Shown piece by piece: positions 1-5,418 of a DNA stretch of 9,128 nucleotides. The stretch covers positions 1 through 9,128 of the forward strand of contig CAMLRA010000163.1 of assembly GCA_946482325.1 (NCBI GenBank), written 5' to 3'. This DNA is from an uncultured Chromatiaceae bacterium (lineage in GTDB: Bacteria > Pseudomonadota > Gammaproteobacteria > Enterobacterales > Alteromonadaceae). Under the pieces are notes generated by a model that was given only the letters and a program-made list of their open reading frames with translations, did no database searches and had not been told where the DNA came from. The position numbers and the translations under genes were made by a program. How positions within the stretch are numbered: the first letter of the stretch is position 1; each line of letters opens with the position of its first letter.

Positions 1-2
1 CT

Positions 3-404
3 GAGTTTGCGCTGACCTGGCGTTTTGCGCCGGCGCAGCAACTGGAGTTTTTTGCCGACAGCGTGCGGGCAGAGCTGAAATCCGGTGGCGATCTGCCGCG
101 TACGCCACCGATGAAAGCCGGTGTGTCGTATCAGTATCAGGGCGAAAACTGGTCAGGGCAATTGGGTCTGACCCATTACGCCAAACAAGACAAAATCGCT
201 GTGGATGAAACCGTCACAGCTGGTTACACGCTGGTGGATGCCAATCTGAGCTATGACTTTGATTTGTCTGCACTGGACTTAACCGCCTACCTCAAGGCTA
301 CCAACCTGACGGATAAGCTGGGTTTTGTGCATAGTTCTTTTGTCAAAGAAGATGTGCCTTTGCCGGGCCGCTCGGTAGCTTTGGGTCTGACAGCCCGCTT
401 CTGA
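3..404 (+). CDS. TonB-dependent outer-membrane receptor, C-terminal end (partial at 5')
   Basis: The frame is open from base 3 to the TGA at 402-404 and enters from the left edge, so only the last 133 residues are present. An internal GTG at 63 is in frame but lies within the gene. The sequence alternates short amphipathic strands and turns, as in the last strands of a 22-stranded beta-barrel. It contains the 'NLTDK' turn typical of TonB-dependent receptors and ends in Arg-Phe, the terminal aromatic recognised by the BAM machinery. The plug domain and TonB box lie outside the window. The segments 'LPRTPP', 'ETVTAGYTLVDANLSY' and 'HSSFVKEDVPLPGR' remind me of the ZnuD-like (zinc/heme-linked) receptor branch, but the substrate is inference only. 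A strong hairpin terminator follows at 432-459. Confidence 0.88.
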   Translation, partial: EFALTWRFAPAQQLEFFADSVRAELKSGGDLPRTPPMKAGVSYQYQGENWSGQLGLTHYAKQDKIAVDETVTAGYTLVDANLSYDFDLSALDLTAYLKATNLTDKLGFVHSSFVKEDVPLPGRSVALGLTARF

Positions 405-431
405 TAGATTTTCCTGTCAGGGTTTTAATGC

Positions 432-459
432 AAAAACGGCAGCTTCCGCTGCCGTTTTT
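432..459. terminator. Bidirectional intrinsic terminator between convergent genes
   Basis: A perfect 12-bp stem (AAAAACGGCAGC, loop TTCC, GCTGCCGTTTTT) lies 27 nt after the receptor stop and 16 nt from the VOC gene stop. The G+C core is flanked by an A-run on one side and a T-run on the other, so it gives a hairpin plus U-tract in both directions. It would end transcription of both the + strand receptor and the - strand VOC gene. Confidence 0.9.
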
Positions 460-475
460 ATTATATTTGCCAGAC

Positions 476-853
476 CTAACTCATACTGTGTAAACCGAGT
501 TTATTACCGGCTACGTCGAGGAACATACCAATATAGCCGTGTTCGCCAATCGACATTTTCTCCATCAGCACAGTGCCACCGGCAGCAGCGATTTTTTCCA
601 GCTGCGCCCCCACTTCAGCACAACCAAAGTAAATAGTGACGCCGACAGTGGCAGGCTCGACATCCGGGCCTTGCACTAAAGCGCCGGCCGAACCGGGTTT
701 ACTGTGGTCCGCGGCAAACATCGCCATGGTATAAGGCGGCATTTCCAGCCGTTCAAATGCAAAACCAAAGGCCTGCTGGAAAAACTGCTGGTTTTTGCCA
801 AGGTCAGGTGATGGGATCTCAAACCAGCCAACCGGATTATATTCAACACTCAT
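476..853 (-). CDS. VOC-family (glyoxalase/bleomycin-resistance fold) protein
   Basis: The product is a 125-residue protein with the two beta-alpha-beta-beta-beta modules of the vicinal oxygen chelate fold, roughly residues 5-60 and 68-124. The opening 'VGWFEIPSPDL' followed by 'FFQQAFGF', and the closing 'DVAGNKLGLHS', match the group annotated as 'predicted enzyme related to lactoylglutathione lyase' (COG3324-type). Glu12 stands where many metal-binding VOC enzymes have His. Substrate and activity cannot be read from the sequence. The ATG at 853 is supported by AGGAG at 862-866, 8 nt upstream. It lies 105 bp downstream of ydiJ on the same strand; co-transcription is possible but not shown. 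It ends at the shared terminator at 432-459. Confidence 0.88.
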   Translation of the reverse strand: MSVEYNPVGWFEIPSPDLGKNQQFFQQAFGFAFERLEMPPYTMAMFAADHSKPGSAGALVQGPDVEPATVGVTIYFGCAEVGAQLEKIAAAGGTVLMEKMSIGEHGYIGMFLDVAGNKLGLHSMS

Positions 854-881
854 GTTTCTCGCTCCTGTCAGAATAGCTACC

Positions 882-899
882 GCTGCTAACAGTAGCAGC
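882..899. repeat. Short perfect hairpin between ydiJ and the VOC gene
   Basis: GCTGCTA and TAGCAGC form a 7-bp perfect stem with an ACAG loop in the 105-bp gap between the two - strand genes. No T-run follows in either direction, so it is not a convincing intrinsic terminator. It could be a weak pause or a processing site between ydiJ and the VOC gene, or chance. Confidence 0.35.
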
Positions 900-958
900 A
901 GTGTCTTATTCTGCCAGCGCGTTTATCACATCCGAGTTGGCCGCGCATCACACCTGCC

Positions 959-3900
959 TTAAGGCATCAGCTGTAACAAGGCCTGTAGCGGATGTTTCGG
1001 CTTAAAGCCTTCATAGCGTTTAACCTGGCTGCGACAGGAAAACCCGGTCACCAGCAACAAGTCTGGCGCGGTCTGTTGTACCGGACTAGCCCAGCTTAAA
1101 TCATATAAAGCACGGCTATTCGTCTGATTTTGCGCTTCGTGACCATAAGTCCCGGCCATACCGCAACACCCGGTAGCAACGACCTGCAGTGACAAACCAG
1201 CCTGCTGGAAAATCTGCTGCCAACTTTTTTCCGTCGCCGGCAGTGCGGTTTTTTCCGTACAGTGTGCCAGCAACTTAAAGCTGCCTGAGCTTTGCAGCGC
1301 CGGCAACGGCTGTCCGACCAGCCATTCATGCAGCAAACTGACCTGATAATCGCCGCGTGCGCTGCCAAGCGCTTTGACATATTCGTCGCGGTACACCAGC
1401 ACTAAGGACGCATCGAGCCCCAGCAATGGCGCTCCAAGCTGACTAACCTGCTGTAAGAACTCACTGGCGCTTTTGGCAGTCGCAGCAAATTCACGTAAAA
1501 AGCCTTTGACGTGCTGCGGTTTGCCGTTTGGTAAAAAAGGCAGCAATACAGGATCAAAACCGAGTTTACGCAGCAAGGCCATTGCATCAGCAACTAAATC
1601 AGCTTCATAGAAACTGGTAAAGGGGTCCTGTACCACCAGTACTAATTTGGCCTGTTCCGACGCAGGCATCGCCTGCAAAGCGGCTAAATCAAATGGACGA
1701 TATTGCTGCACACGCTCTGACAGTACCGGCGTTGACAACAACGGCGTATCGACATATCCCACTACCTTTTTCAGCAACCAGGCGACCGGCGCCAGTTTGA
1801 CCACGCCGTTGACGAGGCCCGGCGCTTTGGCCAATAACGGCGCTGAACGCTCGATATTGCCGACAATATAATCTTTCAGCGGTCGCAGATAGCGGCTGTG
1901 ATACAGCTGGATAAATCGTGCACGAAACGATGGCACATCGACTTTAATCGGACACTGACCAGCACAGGCTTTACAGGCCAGACAACCTTCCATTGCCTCC
2001 ATCACTTCATGCGAAAAATCTGCTTCGCCGCGCCATTTGCCAACGGTATTCTGTACTTTTTGCAGTAAACCGGCCGGACCACTACTCGCCTGCAGCAATT
2101 GCTGCTCTTGCGCCAGTACATCTACGCCTTGTTTTTGCATCAACCGCAGCCATTCACGCATCAGGCCCGCCCGGCCTTTTGGACTATGGCGGCGGTCTTT
2201 ACTGACTTTACTGGACGGGCACATCGGCGAATTTTCTTCGTAGTTAAAACACAGGCCATTGCCATTGCAGCTGGTGGCCGCTTCAAAACTTTGCCGCACC
2301 GTCGTTGGGATTTGCCGGTCGAAATAAGCGCGTTTTTGGCCATCGACGCTGACCAGTTGGTCCTGACTTTGCCACGGCGTACAGATTTTTCCGGGATTCA
2401 TCCGGTTCAGCGGGTCAAATACGCCTTTGATTTTGCGCAGTTCCGCAAACAGGGTTTCACCAAAAAACGCCGGGCCATATTCGCTGCGATAGCCTTTGCC
2501 ATGCTCGCCCCACATCAAACCGCCGTATTTGGCCGTGAGTGCCACCACTTGATCGGAAATAGTCCGTAGCAGTTGTTCCTGCGCCGGATCACATAAATCC
2601 AGCGCAGGACGCACGTGGAGCACCCCGGCATCGACGTGGCCAAACATGCCGTAACTGAGGCCATGGCTATCGAGTAAAGCGCGGAATTCCATAATAAAAT
2701 CAGCCAGATTCTCTGGCGGGACTGCGGTATCTTCGGTAAATGGCAGCGGCTTTTGCGCGCCTTTGGCATTGCCTAACAGCCCCACTGCTTTTTTGCGCAT
2801 CGCATAAATCTGCAGAATGGCCTTTGGGTCGTACGTCAGCTGATAGCCAATAATGCCACTTTGACCGGTCGCGACCGCTTCCTGCAGCCGAGCTTCCAGC
2901 TGTGCAACCTTCTGTGCCATACCAGCGTCGTCTTCATCATTAAACTCAACCATATTGAGGCCCAACATGGTTTTATCCGGCACATCTTCGATATAGGCCT
3001 TAACCTGATGCCAGATAATATCCTGACGGGCCAGATCCAGCACCTTGCTGTCGACAGTTTCAACCGATGTAGCATTGGCTGCGACCAGAAAAGGCGCGTT
3101 GCGCAATGCACTTTCAAAACTGTCATATTTGACGTTAACCAGACACTTATGCCGAGCTATCGGCGTGACATTGAGCAGCGCTTCGGTGACAAAACCAAGC
3201 GATCCCTCAGAGCCGGTGATAACACGGCCGAGGTCAAATTCAGTTAAATCGGCATTAAACACATGTTCAAGATCATAACCGGTTAAAAACCGGTTCAGCC
3301 GCGGGAATTTTGCCAGGATCTCAGTACGAAAATCGCGACAGGTCTGCAGTACCTGGCGATAAATCCGCCCTTCCGGTGTGTCCTGCTGCGCTTTGTCCGT
3401 TGCAGCCGCAACTGGCATCGGTGCAGTTTCCAGCACTGTGCCATCTGCCAGTACTGTGGTCAGTGCCAGCACATGGTCGCTGGTTTTACCATACACCAAT
3501 GAGCCCTGACCTGAGGCGTCGGTGTTAATCATGCCGCCAATAGTGGCGCGGTTTGACGTGGATAAGTCCGGCGCAAAGAAATACCCATGCGGTGCCAGAA
3601 AAGCATTGAGCTGATCTTTAATCACGCCTGCCTGTACTCTGACCTGCCGTTTGCTCGGGTCAAAATGCAGAATAGCGCGCATATGGCGGGATAAATCAAC
3701 CACGATGTGTTCAGTCAGCGCCTGGCCGTTGGTGCCGGTGCCACCACCGCGTGGTGCAAACTTCAGTGCTGAAAATCGGGGCTCAGTCGCCAGCCGGGTC
3801 AGTAGTTCAACATCCTGTTGTTGGCGCGGCAACAGCACGGCCTGAGGCAGCGCCTGATAGACGCTGTTGTCGGTAGCAACGGCTAAACGGGAAGCATAAC

Positions 3901-4000
3901 TGGTTTCAATATCGCCAGTGAAACCGGCTTGTTGCAACGACGCGCAAAATTCGGCGACCACTGGCGCTAACGCCTGCTCTGGACTTAACTTCGGGATCAT
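959..4000 (-). CDS. ydiJ: D-2-hydroxyglutarate dehydrogenase, FAD/Fe-S (YdiJ)
   Basis: Orthologue of E. coli YdiJ (about 1018 residues), reported to oxidise D-2-hydroxyglutarate to 2-oxoglutarate. Similarity is near full length and colinear as I recall that sequence. Numbering is from the ATG at 4000 (1013 residues). An N-terminal FAD-binding PCMH-type domain has RGGGTGTNG at 84-92, a 'STSNRATIGGMINTDASGQG' block near 147-166 and GSEGSLGF at 263-270. An FAD-oxidase C-terminal domain has GHVDAGVLHVRP at 454-465 and WGEHGKG at 497-503. A ferredoxin-like Fe-S module has Cys578/584/594 and CLACKACAGQCP with Cys673/676/679/683. A cysteine-rich domain has His-Cys at 913-914, GCCG at 944-947 and Cys989. 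The frame also opens at a TTG at 4021 (1020 residues). I prefer the ATG because its 'MIPKLS' aligns with E. coli 'MIPQIS' and because a promoter appears to lie just upstream. No Shine-Dalgarno is visible for either start. Confidence 0.95.
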   Translation of the reverse strand: MIPKLSPEQALAPVVAEFCASLQQAGFTGDIETSYASRLAVATDNSVYQALPQAVLLPRQQQDVELLTRLATEPRFSALKFAPRGGGTGTNGQALTEHIVVDLSRHMRAILHFDPSKRQVRVQAGVIKDQLNAFLAPHGYFFAPDLSTSNRATIGGMINTDASGQGSLVYGKTSDHVLALTTVLADGTVLETAPMPVAAATDKAQQDTPEGRIYRQVLQTCRDFRTEILAKFPRLNRFLTGYDLEHVFNADLTEFDLGRVITGSEGSLGFVTEALLNVTPIARHKCLVNVKYDSFESALRNAPFLVAANATSVETVDSKVLDLARQDIIWHQVKAYIEDVPDKTMLGLNMVEFNDEDDAGMAQKVAQLEARLQEAVATGQSGIIGYQLTYDPKAILQIYAMRKKAVGLLGNAKGAQKPLPFTEDTAVPPENLADFIMEFRALLDSHGLSYGMFGHVDAGVLHVRPALDLCDPAQEQLLRTISDQVVALTAKYGGLMWGEHGKGYRSEYGPAFFGETLFAELRKIKGVFDPLNRMNPGKICTPWQSQDQLVSVDGQKRAYFDRQIPTTVRQSFEAATSCNGNGLCFNYEENSPMCPSSKVSKDRRHSPKGRAGLMREWLRLMQKQGVDVLAQEQQLLQASSGPAGLLQKVQNTVGKWRGEADFSHEVMEAMEGCLACKACAGQCPIKVDVPSFRARFIQLYHSRYLRPLKDYIVGNIERSAPLLAKAPGLVNGVVKLAPVAWLLKKVVGYVDTPLLSTPVLSERVQQYRPFDLAALQAMPASEQAKLVLVVQDPFTSFYEADLVADAMALLRKLGFDPVLLPFLPNGKPQHVKGFLREFAATAKSASEFLQQVSQLGAPLLGLDASLVLVYRDEYVKALGSARGDYQVSLLHEWLVGQPLPALQSSGSFKLLAHCTEKTALPATEKSWQQIFQQAGLSLQVVATGCCGMAGTYGHEAQNQTNSRALYDLSWASPVQQTAPDLLLVTGFSCRSQVKRYEGFKPKHPLQALLQLMP

Positions 4001-4031
4001 AACGCTGAAAACTGAAGGCAAAGGGTGCCCG

Positions 4032-4060
4032 AGTATATCACCGGGTTGCCGGGCTATTAA
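4032..4060 (-). promoter_or_regulatory. Candidate ydiJ promoter (extended -10)
   Basis: On the - strand, TTAATA (4060-4055) is followed by a 17-nt spacer and TATACT (4037-4032). The spacer ends in TGA, giving the TG-n extended -10 arrangement. The -10 matches TATAAT at 5 of 6 positions and the -35 matches TTGACA at 4 of 6. Transcription would begin near 4025. That leaves about 25 nt before the ATG at 4000 but only about 4 nt before the TTG at 4021, which favours the ATG. Confidence 0.45.
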
Positions 4061-4090
4061 GACCGATTTAGCGGTTCAATCACAGTTTTC

Positions 4091-4450
4091 TTAATCTTCC
4101 TGCCGCTTTTGCAGCACTTCCCCCTCAATCACCAAACCCGGATTCCCCCCGGGTTGCTGAGCACGGGTTTGCCCTTGCGAGGCCGGATTAATGTCGGCAG
4201 GTTCGGCGTCCGCTTGCTGCTGACTAAATTGCTGCATATGTGCCTGCATCTGTCGCATCAGTTTACGCTTTTTCCACCACAGATATGGCAGTAACAACAC
4301 CAATACGGTGGCGACAATCATCAGCAACCAAACGCCGAAAACGAATAGAAACAAAGCCCCGGCTACCAATAACACCAGATTAAACCAACCGGCAGGCCGG
4401 CCACCTTTGAACTGAATAAATACCGGACCTTTTTGGCCAAAACCAGGCAT
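4091..4450 (-). CDS. Small uncharacterised inner-membrane protein (119 aa)
   Basis: I do not recognise a named family. The N-terminus is short, Gly-rich and basic (MPGFGQKG). An uncharged hydrophobic run follows at about residues 23-59, broken by Gly39, best read as two short transmembrane helices with both ends in the cytoplasm. A basic anchor (WWKKRKL, 58-64), a Gln-rich stretch with coiled-coil-like character (about 64-79), a low-complexity linker and a conserved-looking acidic tail 'VIEGEVLQKRQED' complete it. The ATG at 4450 has a good Shine-Dalgarno (TGAGG, 4460-4456, 5-nt gap). The frame continues up to an ATG at 4585, but that version lacks a good ribosome site and would cross a possible promoter. 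The gene ends 90 bp before the ydiJ ATG, and read-through is possible because no terminator lies between. Function is unknown. Confidence 0.72.
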   Translation of the reverse strand: MPGFGQKGPVFIQFKGGRPAGWFNLVLLVAGALFLFVFGVWLLMIVATVLVLLLPYLWWKKRKLMRQMQAHMQQFSQQQADAEPADINPASQGQTRAQQPGGNPGLVIEGEVLQKRQED

Positions 4451-4455
4451 AACAA

Positions 4456-4460
4456 CCTCA
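4456..4460 (-). promoter_or_regulatory. Ribosome binding site fixing the start of the small membrane protein
   Basis: TGAGG on the - strand lies 5 nt before the ATG at 4450. It is the only good Shine-Dalgarno in this frame, so it selects the 119-residue product over the longer frame starting at 4585. Confidence 0.6.
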
Positions 4461-4525
4461 GATATCTGCTGAATATAATTACTTCTTAACGATATGGGGA
4501 CGCACAGCGCGATCCCCAGTCCATA

Positions 4526-4554
4526 ATTGTAAAAGAATAATACCGGACTCAGAA
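4526..4554 (-). promoter_or_regulatory. Weak candidate promoter for the small membrane protein
   Basis: On the - strand, TTCTGA (4554-4549), a 17-nt spacer and TACAAT (4531-4526) give a -10 with 5 of 6 matches but a -35 with only 3 of 6. A start near 4519 would leave a leader of about 69 nt. Such matches arise by chance, so this is tentative. Confidence 0.25.
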
Positions 4555-4622
4555 TCGTCAGTAGATAGTGGCTTGATTGTGCCATGCGGTTTGCTCTGCT
4601 TTACTGAGTTAGCTTCACTGCC

Positions 4623-4626
4623 GGAG
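4623..4626 (+). promoter_or_regulatory. Ribosome binding site of the solute-binding protein gene
   Basis: GGAG lies 6 nt before the ATG at 4633. It selects this start, which opens directly into a signal peptide, over an in-frame TTG at 4573 that would put 20 extra residues in front of it. Confidence 0.6.
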
Positions 4627-4632
4627 ACCGTC

Positions 4633-5358
4633 ATGCGTTGGCTTTTGTTATCGCTGCTCTGCACACCGCTTTGGGCCTGCGAACTGAAAGTTCAGGTCAG
4701 TGATTTTCCACCCTATTCCTATCAAAAAGATGGCGAATGGCAAGGCAGCCGCGTGGTCTTGTCACAACGTCTGGCACAAAAGCTCAATTGTTCAGTGCGG
4801 TTTTTAGACGTCCCCTGGGCACGGGCTCTGCTGCTGATGCAACAAGGCGACATCGATTTAATGTTTAACCTGACACCAACCCCGGACAGACAACACTACA
4901 TCTGGTTCAGCCGGCCACATCATCTGGAGCGTCTGGCTTTTGCCACGACACTGACAGACCCACAGTGGCAACAGATCAGTTCCATCAAAGCACTTTTCAA
5001 CTTTCCGGGAACTATCGCTCTGACACAAGGCAGTTTTATGGGGGCACAGATGCAGACGATGCTGCAACAGCCGACTTTTCGGCAAAAAACTATCGAAGTG
5101 GCGGAGCGACGGGTGAAAAACGAGCTGGTATTAAAAGACCGCGCGCAGGGGCTGGTTGAAGATTTGGATTATTTACGGTTCGCCAGAGCTAACTTTCCCG
5201 AGTATCAGCATCTTGTTATCACGCCTTTGCGGTTAAATGAGACGCTCGTGGCCGCCGGATTCAGCAAAAACTCTGCGCTGGCCTCACAACAAAAACAAAT
5301 TGAACTGGCGATCGCCGAACTGGATCAGTCCGGCTTGTGGTTCTCTGGATCGCCCTAA
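4633..5358 (+). CDS. Exported solute-binding protein of the amino-acid type (SBP_bac_3-like)
   Basis: The product is a 241-residue protein beginning with a signal peptide (MRWLLLSLLCTPLWA, then Cys16). The mature part has the hallmarks of periplasmic binding-protein family 3: 'DFPPYSY' at 24-30, 'GSRVVLSQRLAQKLNCSVRFLDVPWARAL' features at 38-66, 'GDIDLMFNLTPTPDR' at 72-86 followed by an aromatic 'YIWFSRPHHLERLAFATT' stretch, and a second-lobe 'GTIALTQGSF' at 126-135. This is typical of the many orphan family-3 proteins in Alteromonadales. No permease or ATPase gene is adjacent, so it may serve a distant transporter or a sensory role; the ligand is unknown. Cleavage after Ala15 by signal peptidase I is the simplest reading. 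A lipoprotein is possible since Cys follows, but Trp at -2 is a poor lipobox. It diverges from the small membrane protein gene across a 182-bp gap. Confidence 0.85.
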   Translation: MRWLLLSLLCTPLWACELKVQVSDFPPYSYQKDGEWQGSRVVLSQRLAQKLNCSVRFLDVPWARALLLMQQGDIDLMFNLTPTPDRQHYIWFSRPHHLERLAFATTLTDPQWQQISSIKALFNFPGTIALTQGSFMGAQMQTMLQQPTFRQKTIEVAERRVKNELVLKDRAQGLVEDLDYLRFARANFPEYQHLVITPLRLNETLVAAGFSKNSALASQQKQIELAIAELDQSGLWFSGSP

Positions 5359-5380
5359 ATGCAGGCGGCGGCACTGCACA

Positions 5381-5412
5381 AACAAAAAGCCGCTTCGAAG
5401 CGGCTTTTTGTT
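5381..5412. terminator. Bidirectional intrinsic terminator between convergent genes
   Basis: A perfect palindromic hairpin has arms AACAAAAAGCCGCTT and AAGCGGCTTTTTGTT around a central CG; the real loop is probably TCGA. The GCCGC/GCGGC core is flanked by five As on one side and five Ts on the other, so it works in both directions. It lies 22 nt after the solute-binding protein stop and 6 nt after the glgP stop. Confidence 0.92.
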
Positions 5413-5418
5413 CCCTAT

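Noticed and set aside
2099..2569. 156-codon open frame on the + strand inside ydiJ
   Set aside because: It lies entirely antisense to a well-conserved catalytic and Fe-S region of ydiJ, its translation has no recognisable domain, and open antisense frames are common opposite long genes of this base composition.
4496..4517. GGGGA...TCCCC inverted repeat in the divergent intergenic region
   Set aside because: The arms are only 5 bp with a 12-nt spacer and no supporting context, so this is compatible with chance.
4451..4585. 45-residue N-terminal extension of the small membrane protein from an ATG at 4585
   Set aside because: The ATG at 4450 has a clear Shine-Dalgarno while the upstream one does not, and a candidate promoter lies within the extension. 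It is not fully excluded.
4573..4632. Earlier TTG start for the solute-binding protein
   Set aside because: It would place 20 residues before a clean signal peptide. The ATG at 4633 has GGAG 6 nt upstream.
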